Shown: positions 34,355 through 43,439 of the stretch, in pieces
Layout of the letters: every line of letters begins with the position of its first letter
Numbering within the stretch: the first letter of the stretch is position 1
Origin: Vitreoscilla massiliensis
GTDB lineage: Bacteria > Pseudomonadota > Gammaproteobacteria > Burkholderiales > Neisseriaceae
NCBI RefSeq assembly: GCF_001457815.1
Contig: NZ_LN898221.1
Coordinates: forward strand, 62,001 to 126,000
Direction: 5' to 3'
Length of the DNA stretch: 64,000 nt
Notes under the pieces: generated by a model
Told to the model about the DNA's origin: nothing
What the model saw: the letters and a program-made list of their open reading frames with translations, nothing else
Databases searched by the model: none
Position numbers and translations under genes: made by a program

Positions 34355-34386
34355 AAAAAATGGCACCTTTTGAAAGGGTGCCATTT
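34355..34386 (-). terminator. terminator downstream of tRNA-Leu
   Basis: AAATGGCACC (34,358-34,367) with GGTGCCATTT (34,377-34,386), running on the minus strand into TTTTTTAC. It lies between the tRNA 3' end and the integrase, so if the prophage is inserted at the tRNA 3' end, the phage supplies this terminator to the host tRNA. Confidence 0.65.
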
Positions 34387-34395
34387 CTTGTAGTT

Positions 34396-34440
34396 TGGTG
34401 CGGATGGAGAGACTCGAACTCTCACGCCTTGCGGCGCTGG
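34396..34440. other. probable prophage attachment site in tRNA-Leu 3' end
   Basis: The integrase gene lies 220 nt from the tRNA and the phage side is the 3' end, the usual target of tyrosine integrases. The tRNA is intact, so the phage carries a copy of the 3' part. The partner att site is left of the window, so the core cannot be defined here. Confidence 0.5.
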
Positions 34441-34480
34441 AACCTAAATCCAGTGCGTCTACCAATTTCGCCACATCCGC
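34396..34480 (-). tRNA. tRNA-Leu (anticodon UAG), CCA encoded
   Basis: 85 nt on the minus strand. The acceptor stem GCGGATG pairs near both ends. The anticodon arm CTGGA-loop-TCCAG carries loop TTTAGGT, giving UAG. A long variable arm (GCGCCGCAAGGCGT) is typical of leucine tRNAs, and the T-loop GTTCGAGTC is present. CCA is encoded (34,396-34,398). The 3' end points to the prophage. Confidence 0.9.
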
Positions 34481-34540
34481 ATCGATGAGGAGCGCCATTA
34501 TATGAAAGGCATACGCGCTTGTAAAGCCGATTATGCAAAC

Positions 34541-35893
34541 TTAATCAAATAAGTCTTGTTGGGCGCTGCCAAGCGTGATTTGCGCTGCCGCTTCGCTGTC
34601 ATGAAAGATGATATTGATGTGCTGTCCAAAGCGCAAATCATTGGCCGAACTCACCACTTGGCCGCGGTGGTTTTTAACCACGCTAAAGCCGCGTTGCAAT
34701 ACGTGTTGTGGCGACAGCGCTTCGAGCAAGGCTTGTTGTTTGTACAAACGCTGTGTTTGTTGTTGCTGCAACGCCGACCATGAATTCTGTAACACTTTTT
34801 GAGTTTGCAACAAATGCTGTTGTAAGTATTTGATATTGGGTGAGGCAGCGTGTAATTGCGCTTGTTGCCACAGCAGTTTTTGTTGCTGGCCGCGCAAGTA
34901 ATTTTGAAAACTGTAACAGATCTGTTGTTGCTGTTGCGATACTTGTAAACGCTGTGCTTTGATTTGTTCGCTTGGGTGCTTCAATTGGCGGGCATACCAA
35001 TCGATGCGTTGGCTTAAATCTTGGTAACGGCGTTGCAAGGCCAATAAGGAGGCGGCCTGTAAACTGTGTAGGCGTTGTCGTAACACGCGCACATCGGGGC
35101 TGACCAGTTCTGCGGCGCCCGTTGGCGTGGGTGCACGCACATCGGCAACAAAGTCGCTTAAGGTAACATCGGTTTCATGGCCGACGCCAGCGATAACAGG
35201 GATGTTACAGGCCGCTATGGCGCGCACCACCACTTCTTCATTAAATGCCCATAAGTCTTCGATGCTGCCACCGCCGCGGCATACCAACAGTACGTCGACT
35301 TCATTGCGCGCATTGGCAGTATTGATGGCTTTGGCGATTTGGAACTCGCTGCCTTTGCCTTGTACCGCGGTTGGGTAGACGATGATTTTCAAGGAGCTCA
35401 TGCGCCGCTTTAAGGTGGTGACGATGTCGCGCAAGGCCGCGGTCGCGGTACTGGTGACAATGCCCACGGTTTGGGGGTGAGCTGGCAAGGCTTGTTTGCG
35501 CTCGGCATCGAACACACCTTCGGCCGACAATTGCGCTTTCAGGCGTTCATAAGCTTCAAACAAAGAACCCATGCCGGCCAAACGCAATTGGTTGACGCTG
35601 ATTTGAAATTCACCGCGTGCTTCGTATAAGGTGATTTTGCCGGTGAGCTCGACTTGGTCGCCTTCGCGTAAGGGCGTACTCAAGCGCTCGGCATGGCTTT
35701 TGAACAAGGCGCAGCGCACTTGGGCCTTGCTGTCTTTGAGCGAGAAGTAATAATGACCACTGCTGGCGCGGGTTAAATTGGAGATTTCACCGGACACCCA
35801 CAAATTGGCGAGGTTTTGTTCCAATAATTGGCGCGCTAAGGCATTCAGTTGTGAGACCGCTAAAGGCGGTGGGTTAAACAGATTATCCGACAT
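34541..35893 (-). CDS. xseA: exodeoxyribonuclease VII large subunit
   Basis: 450 residues from ATG 35,893; TTG 12 nt upstream is not supported. Residues 5-100 form the OB-fold DNA-binding domain (LWVSGEISNLTRASSGHYYFSLKDSKAQVRCALF). The catalytic core follows (VGIVTSTATAALRDIVTTLKRR; VLLVCRGGGSIEDLWAFNEEVVVRAI; PVIAGVGHETDVTLSDFVADVRAPTPT). A Gln-rich coiled coil covers residues 275-410. With the XseB small subunit (not in the window) it degrades single-stranded DNA to oligonucleotides. A copy of the uptake-like word is in the gene at 35,205 and another just upstream at 35,913. Confidence 0.92.
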   Translation of the reverse strand: MSDNLFNPPPLAVSQLNALARQLLEQNLANLWVSGEISNLTRASSGHYYFSLKDSKAQVRCALFKSHAERLSTPLREGDQVELTGKITLYEARGEFQISVNQLRLAGMGSLFEAYERLKAQLSAEGVFDAERKQALPAHPQTVGIVTSTATAALRDIVTTLKRRMSSLKIIVYPTAVQGKGSEFQIAKAINTANARNEVDVLLVCRGGGSIEDLWAFNEEVVVRAIAACNIPVIAGVGHETDVTLSDFVADVRAPTPTGAAELVSPDVRVLRQRLHSLQAASLLALQRRYQDLSQRIDWYARQLKHPSEQIKAQRLQVSQQQQQICYSFQNYLRGQQQKLLWQQAQLHAASPNIKYLQQHLLQTQKVLQNSWSALQQQQTQRLYKQQALLEALSPQHVLQRGFSVVKNHRGQVVSSANDLRFGQHINIIFHDSEAAAQITLGSAQQDLFD

Positions 35894-36015
35894 GGTGGTA
35901 AGCAATATTCTTTTACAGGCCGCGATTATAGCCCAAGTCGCTAAGCTGACGCTGCCATTGTGGTGATTTGTGATTTGTTTTACAGTGCGGCATCGTCATC
36001 ATTGAAATTGGAAGC

Positions 36016-37032
36016 ATGCCGCATTTGATAGAGCGCCATTGGCGCGAGCCGCGTTGGTATTTGACGGTGGTGTTAAAACCGCTGTCATGGCTGTTTAAAA
36101 TGTTGGTACAACGCCGCCGGAGACTGGTCTTACAACATTTACCCGCACCGCTGGCCGTTCCCATCATTGTGATGGGCAATGTGCATGTTGGTGGTGTGGG
36201 TAAAACGCCGATGGTGGTGTCGTTAACCCAGTCTTTGCAGCAACGCGGTATCAAAGTTGGCTTAATCAGTCGCGGCTATGGGCGCGATAATGATGACACT
36301 TTGACCGTCACGCCAGAGAGTTTGGCCAGTCAAGTCGGTGACGAGCCTTTGCTTTTGGTCAAAAAAACCCTTGCCCCGATGGTGGTAGCATCGAAACGCT
36401 TACAGGCCGCTTTGAGCTTGTTGGCACAACATGAATTGGATGTCATCATTGCCGATGATGGTTTACAACATTATGCGTTAACGCGGCAATTGGAATTGGT
36501 GGTGTTTCCCAGTGAAGATGTGGGTAAGCGCTTGGATGTGTTACCAAATGGGCCGCTGCGTGAACCGATGAGTCGTTTGAACAGTGTGAACGCGGTCATC
36601 ATCAGTCGCACTCAAACACTTCAAGCCGAACACAGCTTGCGACTGCAACTGGATTTATCCCCATCGGTGGCGCTGTTTCAGGCCGATATTCAAGTTGGGA
36701 CGGTCTATGGTTGGAACACGCAACAGACATGGCAAGGCAAACGCTTGCTGGCGGTGTGCGGCATAGGTCGGCCTGAACAATTTGTGCAGTCTTTGCAGCA
36801 AGCGCAAGTCAATTATGTGGATTTACTCAGCTTGCCCGACCATGCTTTGCTTGATTGGCAAAGTCTGCCTTCTGGCATAGAGGGTATCATTACCACCGAA
36901 AAAGATGCGGTGAAATGGCAAGGTTTATTGCCTTTACCGGTGTGGGTTTTGCCTATTGATGCTACAATCATGCCTGATTTGGCCGAGTGGGTAGAGCAAA
37001 CTTTACAACTCGCGCCGCAAAAGAATAATTAA
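36016..37032 (+). CDS. lpxK: tetraacyldisaccharide 4'-kinase
   Basis: 338 residues. N-terminal membrane-associated helix (RWYLTVVLKPLSWLFKML). P-loop region VPIIVMGNVHVGGVGKTPMV (Walker A GNVHVGGVGKTP), LISRGYGR, and DEPLLL / VIIADDGLQHYAL with the DDGLQH motif of LpxK. It phosphorylates the 4' position of the lipid A disaccharide at the inner membrane. The next genes (Trm112-like and kdsB) follow at short spacing, so this is a lipid A/Kdo operon. Uptake-like word at 36,400. Confidence 0.93.
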   Translation: MPHLIERHWREPRWYLTVVLKPLSWLFKMLVQRRRRLVLQHLPAPLAVPIIVMGNVHVGGVGKTPMVVSLTQSLQQRGIKVGLISRGYGRDNDDTLTVTPESLASQVGDEPLLLVKKTLAPMVVASKRLQAALSLLAQHELDVIIADDGLQHYALTRQLELVVFPSEDVGKRLDVLPNGPLREPMSRLNSVNAVIISRTQTLQAEHSLRLQLDLSPSVALFQADIQVGTVYGWNTQQTWQGKRLLAVCGIGRPEQFVQSLQQAQVNYVDLLSLPDHALLDWQSLPSGIEGIITTEKDAVKWQGLLPLPVWVLPIDATIMPDLAEWVEQTLQLAPQKNN

Positions 37033-37043
37033 GGAAACACAAC

Positions 37044-37217
37044 ATGAATCAAGCTCAATTGGATATTTTGGTTTGCCCTTTGTGCAAAGGCCGTTTGGAT
37101 TGGGACGCTGCAGCGCATGAACTGGTTTGCACGGCCGATAAATTGGCTTTTCCTGTAAAAGATGGCATTCCTTATATGTTGGTCACCGAAGCCCGCTCAA
37201 CCGTCGCTGAGGCGTAA
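37044..37217 (+). CDS. Trm112/YcaR-type small protein
   Basis: 57 residues, beginning 11 nt after lpxK with AAGGAA upstream. The pattern LDILVCPLCKGRLDWD, LVCTADKLAFPVKDGIPYML is the Trm112p-like (COG2835) small domain, which keeps its Cys pair (CPLC) and a third Cys (VC). In many bacteria it sits between lpxK and kdsB, as here. The role is not settled; a metal-binding helper is likely. kdsB begins 2 nt after its stop. Confidence 0.85.
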   Translation: MNQAQLDILVCPLCKGRLDWDAAAHELVCTADKLAFPVKDGIPYMLVTEARSTVAEA

Positions 37218-37219
37218 AC

Positions 37220-37984
37220 ATGAGCGTTCCATTTGTGGTATTGATTCCCGCACGTTTGCAATCAAGCCGTTTGCCGAACAAGCCTTTGGCCGATTTGGGC
37301 GGGCGGGCGATGGTGGTGCGTGTGGCCGAACGGGCGAAGCAAACCGGCGCTGAGCGCGTAGTCGTGGCGACCGACAGCCAAGAAATCATTGATGTTTGCG
37401 CGCAATATGGCGTGGAAGCGGTGATGACGCGTGCCGATCATGACAACGGTACTGAACGTTTGGCTGAAGCAGCGAACTTGCTGGGCTTGGCACCGGAAGC
37501 CATCATCGTCAATGTGCAAGGCGACGAGCCGATGATAGACCCGAAATTGATTCAGCAAGTCGCGCTCTATCTGCATCAGAATCCTGTGCCTGTGGCGACC
37601 GCCGCCCATTTTGTGCGCTCAGCCCAAGATTTTAACAATCCGAATGTGGTGAAGGTGGTGTTGAACAAACGCCAAGAAGCGCTGTATTTCAGCCGCGCGC
37701 CGATTCCGTTTCCACGCGACGACATGGCGGTGGTGTTGCAAGGAGCCGATGACAAATTGCCACCGGTGTTGCGTCACATTGGCATTTATGGCTATCGCGC
37801 CCAATTTTTGGCGACTTACCACCAAATGCAGGCCTCGCCTTTGGAACAGATTGAAAAATTGGAACAGCTGCGGATTTTGTGGCACGGCCATGCCATCGGT
37901 GTGGTGGTGACGGACAACATACCGGTTGCGGGTGTAGACACATTGGAAGACTTGCAGCGCATGCAGGCGCACTTCCAAGCATAG
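37220..37984 (+). CDS. kdsB: 3-deoxy-manno-octulosonate cytidylyltransferase
   Basis: 254 residues. N-terminal nucleotide-binding motif VLIPARLQSSRLPNKPLADLGGRAMVVRV, then VVVATDSQEI, NVQGDEPMI with the metal-binding aspartate, and FSRAPIPFPRD. It activates Kdo as CMP-Kdo for LPS inner core synthesis, directly linked to lpxK in function. It is the last gene of the operon, with a terminator at 37,994. Confidence 0.95.
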   Translation: MSVPFVVLIPARLQSSRLPNKPLADLGGRAMVVRVAERAKQTGAERVVVATDSQEIIDVCAQYGVEAVMTRADHDNGTERLAEAANLLGLAPEAIIVNVQGDEPMIDPKLIQQVALYLHQNPVPVATAAHFVRSAQDFNNPNVVKVVLNKRQEALYFSRAPIPFPRDDMAVVLQGADDKLPPVLRHIGIYGYRAQFLATYHQMQASPLEQIEKLEQLRILWHGHAIGVVVTDNIPVAGVDTLEDLQRMQAHFQA

Positions 37985-37993
37985 CTTTAACTT

Positions 37994-38024
37994 AAGCGTC
38001 TTGTGGGTTTACAGGACGCTTTTA
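37994..38024 (+). terminator. terminator of the lpxK-kdsB operon
   Basis: AAGCGTCTTGT (37,994-38,004) pairs with ACAGGACGCTT (38,011-38,021) with one G-T pair, followed by TTT. Confidence 0.6.
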
Positions 38025-38074
38025 ATTTGACTGGGCTCGTTTGAGCCACTCTAAAAAACCGAAAAGGAAGATAC

Positions 38075-38731
38075 ATGAAAGTATTGTTATTGGGCGCACC
38101 GGGTGCAGGTAAGGGTACTCAAGCACAATTCATTAAAGAAGCCTTCAATATTCCACAAATTTCTACGGGTGATATGTTGCGTGCCGCTGTCAAAGCCGGC
38201 ACGACTTTGGGCATAGAAGCGAAAAAAATCATGGATGCAGGTGGTTTGGTGCGTGACGACATCATCATTGGTTTGGTGAAAGAACGCATTCAAGAAGCCG
38301 ATTGTGCCAATGGTTTCTTGTTTGACGGTTTCCCACGCACTTTGGCCCAAGCCGAAGCGATGAAAGAAGCTGGCGTGGTATTGGACTACGTGGTTGAAAT
38401 CGACGTACCTGATGCGGTGATTATAGAACGCATGTCTGGTCGCCGTGTGCACATGTCTTCAGGCCGCACTTACCACGTGGTTTACAACCCACCTAAAGTC
38501 GAAGGCAAAGACGACGAAACCGGCGAAGATTTGATTCAACGAGATGACGACCAAGCCGAAACCGTACAAAAACGCTTGAATGTGTACCATGAGCAAACCG
38601 AAGTCTTGGTGGACTATTATGGCAAACAAAGCGTGGAAACAGGCTTACCTGCTTACGTAAAAGTTGACGGTACCCAAGACGTGAACGTGGTCAAAGACCA
38701 AGTGTTGGCGCAATTGCAAGAAACCAACTAA
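38075..38731 (+). CDS. adk: adenylate kinase
   Basis: 218 residues, the long-type bacterial length. P-loop GAPGAGKGT (residues 7-15), AMP-binding STGDMLR, LFDGFPRT, and a LID domain (SGRRVHMSSGRTYHVVYNPPKVEG) without zinc cysteines. It converts AMP and ATP to 2 ADP. Monocistronic, with AAAGGAAG before ATG 38,075 and a terminator behind. Confidence 0.96.
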   Translation: MKVLLLGAPGAGKGTQAQFIKEAFNIPQISTGDMLRAAVKAGTTLGIEAKKIMDAGGLVRDDIIIGLVKERIQEADCANGFLFDGFPRTLAQAEAMKEAGVVLDYVVEIDVPDAVIIERMSGRRVHMSSGRTYHVVYNPPKVEGKDDETGEDLIQRDDDQAETVQKRLNVYHEQTEVLVDYYGKQSVETGLPAYVKVDGTQDVNVVKDQVLAQLQETN

Positions 38732-38757
38732 GTTAGTTGCTAGTTTGAAGAAAATCA

Positions 38758-38782
38758 ACGCTGCTGAGGCAGCGTTTTTTTT
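38758..38782 (+). terminator. adk terminator
   Basis: ACGCTGC (38,758-38,764), loop TGAG, GCAGCGT (38,769-38,775), then eight T. Confidence 0.8.
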
Positions 38783-38821
38783 ATGGGACTGTCTTGTGCT
38801 GAAAATAACCCATACGGTTTT

Positions 38822-39649
38822 TCAAAAGCGTGTTTGTTGATTATGGCCATTGCTTGGCTCTGGCAACAAGGCGGGATAAACCGAGCTTTGCCACTGGCCT
38901 TGCGAGTGTTCCAGCATCAACAATTGCCATGTAAGCCCATGCGCTTTCATTTCAGTCGTCGTGGCCGCCACGCCCAAAAACGCGCCTGTTGGCGAGAAAA
39001 CACAGCTCTTACCGGTGGCCATATAGCCACCACTGAAACCACTGTAATTGGCCATGGCCACCAGCATGCCATGCTGGCACGCACAGTGCTGCAATTGAGC
39101 ACAATCCGAAGCATAGCCTGATTCGGTAATCAATACCGAAGCCACATACACATCGGCCTGTAAATCAGCATAATGCTGTGCATGGCTGTCATACAAGGCA
39201 TCTGCGCAGATGGCCATGCCTATGCGCCGTCCTTGTAGTTCAAATAGCAAGGTTTCGCTGCCCACGCTCACAAACCTGTCTTCCCCAGCATGCAAATGCA
39301 TTTTGCAATACACCTGCGCTGGCAGGTGATGGCGCAGCAAAAAACTGGCAATGTAAGGTTTTTCTGGTGCTGCTTCATTGAATAAGGGCGCACCGACTAT
39401 CACACTGATATGGCAGGCATCGACCAGCGTTTGTATGTGCTTGAGTACAGGGTGGGTGGGTGTCACAGCCAAACGCACCGCCTCAGCCAACTCATAGCCG
39501 CTTAAAGACAACTCCGGAAATACCAACAGACTGACACCTTGTGCATGGGCCGCTTGCATAAGTCGCAAATGCGTTTGTAAGTTTTGTTCCAGCGCTGTGT
39601 GTAAGTGAGTGCAGGGTGAAAACTGTGCCAGTGCCAGCTTAAACGTCAT
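38822..39649 (-). CDS. carbon-nitrogen hydrolase (nitrilase superfamily)
   Basis: 275 residues from ATG 39,649. Catalytic triad motifs of the superfamily are seen: Glu in LVFPELSLSGYE, Lys in VYCKMHLHAGEDRF and Cys in IGMAICADALYDSH. Substrates of such enzymes are amides or nitriles, and the sequence alone does not identify the substrate. Residues 1-12 (MTFKLALAQFSP) are the typical start, so the longer ORF form is not used. It is convergent with adk and stands alone. Confidence 0.8.
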   Translation of the reverse strand: MTFKLALAQFSPCTHLHTALEQNLQTHLRLMQAAHAQGVSLLVFPELSLSGYELAEAVRLAVTPTHPVLKHIQTLVDACHISVIVGAPLFNEAAPEKPYIASFLLRHHLPAQVYCKMHLHAGEDRFVSVGSETLLFELQGRRIGMAICADALYDSHAQHYADLQADVYVASVLITESGYASDCAQLQHCACQHGMLVAMANYSGFSGGYMATGKSCVFSPTGAFLGVAATTTEMKAHGLTWQLLMLEHSQGQWQSSVYPALLPEPSNGHNQQTRF

Positions 39650-39700
39650 GGAGAATTCTCCTGTGTGATTTAAAGAGTCGGGATGTGAATACAAGGACAA

Positions 39701-40172
39701 GGTAGCACAAGCACAGCGAAGGCGAACAGTTAGCCCTAGATTAAAGAAACAAATAAACCATATATTATTGTATCGTTAATTAACATAACGCATTTATGCT
39801 GTTAAAAATTTCATAGCCTTAAAATAAGCAAATTAACAGCATAGCAAAATAAGTGCATCAATTAATGACTGTAAAACATTCAAGAAAGCCAACAGAAAAG
39901 GAGGCGCAGATAGAAGGGCATTAAAACAATGAATACAGCTGAAGCAGAAGATGCTCAATATAAACTGCACTATTCTCAGTGGCTTTTAAAAAACTGTGTT
40001 TACAGGCCGCTTTTCAATGCCACAAACGCCTATTTCAGTACAAATCAGACTTGCAATGAAACAGTGATACCGATAGCTGCGGCCTGTGACATCACAATAG
40101 GGCAGCAGCGTATTGCAAAGCCAGCACAGGCATGAAAAGTGGTAAAATGCTGTTTTACTCAGCCGCGCCGCC
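39701..40172. other. gene-poor intergenic segment before rep
   Basis: No convincing gene. It is AT-rich in the first half, has one exact uptake-like word (40,000-40,010) and a near copy ending GTGA at 40,078. A 68-codon ORF (39,929-40,135) contains the word and has no ribosome site. I regard it as spurious. Confidence 0.5.
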
Positions 40173-42164
40173 ATGTTACTCAATCGCCAACAAAAACAAG
40201 CCATCGAATATTTGGATGGGCCTTTACTGGTCTTGGCCGGCGCTGGCAGTGGCAAAACCCGTGTCATCACCGAAAAAATCGCCTATTTGGTCAATAAAGC
40301 CGGTTATCCGCCGCAGCAAATCGCTGCCATCACCTTTACCAATAAAGCCGCCAAAGAAATGCAAGAGCGCATTGCAGGCTTGTTGTCTGCGCAGCAATGC
40401 AAGTTGCTGAATGTGTCGACGTTTCACTCATTGGGCATGCGCATGTTGCGGGAAGAAGCGAATGAAGTCGGCCTGAAAAAGAAGTTTTCCATTTTCGATG
40501 CCGGCGACAGCGGTAAAATCCTGCATGAAATCATCGGCAGCAGTGGCAAAGACGCGCTGTTTCGGGCGCAGCAACGCATTTCGCTGTGGAAAAATGCCTT
40601 GCTCAGTCCCGAGCAAGCCTTGGATGGTGCGGAAAATGAGTGGGAGAAGCAAATGGCCTTGGTTTACGCTTCTTACCAAGACACTTTGCTCGCTTACCAA
40701 GCGGTGGATTTTGATGATTTGATTCGCTTGCCGACGCTGTTATTGCAGCAAAATGCCGAAATCCGCTACAAATGGCAAATGCGTTTGCGCTATTTGTTAG
40801 TCGACGAGTGCCAAGACACCAATGAATGCCAATATGCGTTGATGAAATTGCTGATAGGGGCTGATGGCAAGTTCACCGCCGTTGGCGACGACGACCAAAG
40901 CATTTACGCATGGCGCGGCGCCAATATGGAAAATCTGCGCTTACTGCAGCAAGACTACCCGAATCTGGAAGTGATTAAACTGGAGCAAAATTATCGCTCT
41001 AGCGCGCGCATCTTGCGCATTGCCAACCAAGTCATCAGCCACAATCCGAAATTGTTTGAAAAAAAACTGTGGAGCGAATACGGTTTGGGCGATGTGGTGC
41101 AGGTATTGGCGTGCAAAAACGAAGAACACGAGGCCGATACCGTTGCCAACCGCATTTTGTTCGCCAAAAACAGCCATCCCAAAATCAAATTATCCGATTT
41201 CGCCATTTTGTACCGCGGCAACCACCAAGCCAAATGGTTGGAAGAAGCGCTTCGTAGCGCGCGCATACCCTACAAAATGTCGGGCGGGCAAAGCTTTTTC
41301 GACCGCGCTGAAATCAAAGATGTGTTGGCTTACATCCGTGTGCTCAACAATCCCGACGATGATCCCGCCTTTATCCGCGCCATCACCACGCCCAAGCGCG
41401 GCATAGGCGAGTCCACGTTGAACCGCTTGAATGAATTTGCGCGCGATCACAATCTCAGCCTCTATCAAGCGGCGCAAGACACTGGTGCTTTATCAACGCT
41501 GGCGACCAAGGCCAAGCAAGATTTGCAGGTGTTTATGTTGCAAGTGGCGCAATGGCAAAGCGATGCGGCCTGTAAGCCTGCCGGCGAGTTTCTCAATGCT
41601 TTGCTGGACAGCATCAAGTTTGAAGCACACTTATTGTTGCATGAAGAGGGCAAATCGGGCGAAATCAAGTGGCGCAACGTCATGGATTTGCAGCGTTGGA
41701 TTGCCAATAAAGGCGAAAAAGACGGCAAAAACATCTTGGAAATCGGCCAAACCATCGCCTTGATTACCTTGCTTGAAGGTAAGGAGCAAGAAGAAGTCGA
41801 TGCGGTCAATATGATGACGTTGCATGCGTCCAAAGGCTTGGAATTTCCGTATGTGTATTTAATCGGCTGTGAAGAGGGTGTGTTTCCGCATGGCGACAGC
41901 GTTGAAGAAGGCAATTTGGACGAGGAGCGGCGGCTGATGTATGTCGGTATTACCCGCGCCAAGCAAAACCTGACCTTAACCCATTGTGTGAAACGCAAGA
42001 AAATGGGGCAATGGCAGTTTATGACGCCGAGCCGCTTCATCGATGAAATGCCGCAAGAAGACATCGAAATCCTTGGCCGCAAAGACAGCGCGCCCATCGT
42101 GTCTAAGGCCGAAGGCAAAAGCCGCTTGTCCAGCATGATGGACATGTTAAAAGACAAAAAATAA
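40173..42164 (+). CDS. rep: ATP-dependent DNA helicase Rep (UvrD family)
   Basis: 663 residues, the usual length. All SF1 motifs are visible: Walker A GAGSGKT near residue 22, TFTNKAAKEMQERI, LLVDECQDTNECQY (Walker B), VGDDDQSIYAWRGA, LEQNYRSSARIL, MTLHASKGLEFPYVYLIGCEEGVFPH and RRLMYVGITRAKQNL. A 3'-5' helicase that helps replication forks past bound proteins. ATG 40,173 follows the long intergenic segment. One uptake-like word lies at 41,565. Confidence 0.93.
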   Translation: MLLNRQQKQAIEYLDGPLLVLAGAGSGKTRVITEKIAYLVNKAGYPPQQIAAITFTNKAAKEMQERIAGLLSAQQCKLLNVSTFHSLGMRMLREEANEVGLKKKFSIFDAGDSGKILHEIIGSSGKDALFRAQQRISLWKNALLSPEQALDGAENEWEKQMALVYASYQDTLLAYQAVDFDDLIRLPTLLLQQNAEIRYKWQMRLRYLLVDECQDTNECQYALMKLLIGADGKFTAVGDDDQSIYAWRGANMENLRLLQQDYPNLEVIKLEQNYRSSARILRIANQVISHNPKLFEKKLWSEYGLGDVVQVLACKNEEHEADTVANRILFAKNSHPKIKLSDFAILYRGNHQAKWLEEALRSARIPYKMSGGQSFFDRAEIKDVLAYIRVLNNPDDDPAFIRAITTPKRGIGESTLNRLNEFARDHNLSLYQAAQDTGALSTLATKAKQDLQVFMLQVAQWQSDAACKPAGEFLNALLDSIKFEAHLLLHEEGKSGEIKWRNVMDLQRWIANKGEKDGKNILEIGQTIALITLLEGKEQEEVDAVNMMTLHASKGLEFPYVYLIGCEEGVFPHGDSVEEGNLDEERRLMYVGITRAKQNLTLTHCVKRKKMGQWQFMTPSRFIDEMPQEDIEILGRKDSAPIVSKAEGKSRLSSMMDMLKDKK

Positions 42165-42286
42165 GCCTAATTGGCTCTGGCATGGCTTTACAGGCAGCCT
42201 ATATTGTTGCGCGATGTGCATCAGTAAGCGCGGACTCATCCATCATTTATGCATCATTGCGGTCACGATTACCCACAGGAGCAGAC

Positions 42287-42910
42287 ATGTTACAGACTTT
42301 GTATCTGATACGGTATGGTGAAAGCACGGCCAATGTCGGTGGCGCGGCGGTGCTGGACAAGTTGATTGAATTGACCGCACGCGGGCAAGAGCAAGCGCAA
42401 ACCCTGTTACAACGCTTGGATGGGCAACACACCACCGCTGTGTACACCTCAGAAATGCGCCGCACCCAACAAACGGCGCAAGCGATGTGTGAGCGTTGGC
42501 AATTGTCCGCGCAAGTTTTGCCGTGTTTGAATGAAATGTGCCCATTGGATTTTGACCGCATTGCCCACGTCAGCGTGGAAGAGCGGCGGCGTTTGGCGAA
42601 AGAATATTGGTTACAGGCCGCTTGTGACTACCAAGATGGGCCTTTGGCCGACAGTTTTACGCAGTTTGATGCCCGCGTCGATGCGTTCTTACAGCTCGCG
42701 CCGAGCTTGCCCAATCACAGCATGTTGTTCACCCACGGCATTTGGATAGGCTTATTGGCGTGGAAGCTGATGGGTTTTGCCGTGACCGATGTCGCCAGCA
42801 AAACCAAATTCCGCCAATTCCAAACCGCGATGAACATGAAAAACACTGTGGTGTATCGATTGTGCAGTGACAGCGATACAGGTTTAAGGCAATTGGCGTA
42901 TTACGCGTGA
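42287..42910 (+). CDS. histidine phosphatase-family protein with altered catalytic His
   Basis: 207 residues from ATG 42,287 with AGGAG upstream; earlier in-frame starts are not supported. The fold pattern is that of phosphoglycerate mutase-like phosphatases: LIRYGES at residues 7-13, then YTSEMRRTQQTAQAM, LNEMCPLDFDRI and a second conserved His in MLFTHGIW. In active members the first motif reads R-H-G-E, with His forming the phosphohistidine. Here the codon is TAT, so Tyr10 stands in its place. Loss of activity is likely. The rest of the protein is intact. Confidence 0.75.
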   Translation: MLQTLYLIRYGESTANVGGAAVLDKLIELTARGQEQAQTLLQRLDGQHTTAVYTSEMRRTQQTAQAMCERWQLSAQVLPCLNEMCPLDFDRIAHVSVEERRRLAKEYWLQAACDYQDGPLADSFTQFDARVDAFLQLAPSLPNHSMLFTHGIWIGLLAWKLMGFAVTDVASKTKFRQFQTAMNMKNTVVYRLCSDSDTGLRQLAYYA

Positions 42911-42935
42911 TGGTTGGTATATCAATGAAAAAATA

Positions 42936-42977
42936 CATTTACAGGCCGCTTGTTCTGATACAAGCGGCCTGTAAATG
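42936..42977. terminator. inverted pair of uptake-like words (1)
   Basis: CATTTACAGGCCGCTTGT (42,936-42,953), loop TCTGAT, then its exact complement (42,960-42,977): an 18-bp perfect stem containing two exact 11-mer words. It probably ends the phosphatase transcript. Inverted DUS pairs serve as terminators in Neisseria. Confidence 0.75.
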
Positions 42978-43398
42978 TTTCTAATATTTGATTTAAATCA
43001 TTTATAGGGATTGTATTGAAGTCTATGGCTTTTATAGGGCTAATCTGGCTGGCATTACATATATTATTGAAACTTGTTTGCTGGAACTGGCAGCCACCAA
43101 AATAGATAAAGCAAAGACATTACCAGAACATTGGCTTTTAAAGCGTTCAAAATCAATCAATTCGATGATTTAGCTAAGAAAATCAATCGAATTAAATTGC
43201 ATGCATTCAAAACAAATATGCTGCTAAAACAGAATCTCTTTGTGAGTGATGGGTCAGCGGATTTGATAGGGCATACCGCTGAAGCAGAAAGCTTGAGCTT
43301 TAATGAGAACCGACTACATCCTGATATCTATATGAATGAGCTGTTAGATAGATGATTTTGTCGTCGATGACTGTCAACTCACTACCCGAAAATGAATG
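42978..43398. other. gene-poor segment, possible gene remnant
   Basis: About 420 nt between two inverted word pairs. An ORF at 43,131-43,355 (74 codons, no ATG start near a ribosome site) encodes an ordinary-looking polar sequence (AFKINQFDDLAKKINRIKLHAF). A second frame upstream gives a hydrophobic piece (AFIGLIWLALHILLKLVCW) ended by a stop. Together they suggest a decayed gene. No function can be assigned. Confidence 0.3.
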
Positions 43399-43437
43399 TT
43401 TACAGGCCGCTTATATCCCTTATAAGCGGCCTGTAAA
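43399..43437. terminator. inverted pair of uptake-like words (2), glnD terminator
   Basis: TTTACAGGCCGCTTATA (43,399-43,415), loop TCCCT, complement 43,421-43,437, a 17-bp perfect stem. It lies 2 nt past the glnD stop on the minus strand. Confidence 0.75.
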
Positions 43438-43439
43438 GC

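Noticed and set aside
39929..40135. 68-codon ORF before rep
   Set aside because: No Shine-Dalgarno, contains an uptake-like word, has no recognisable protein pattern.
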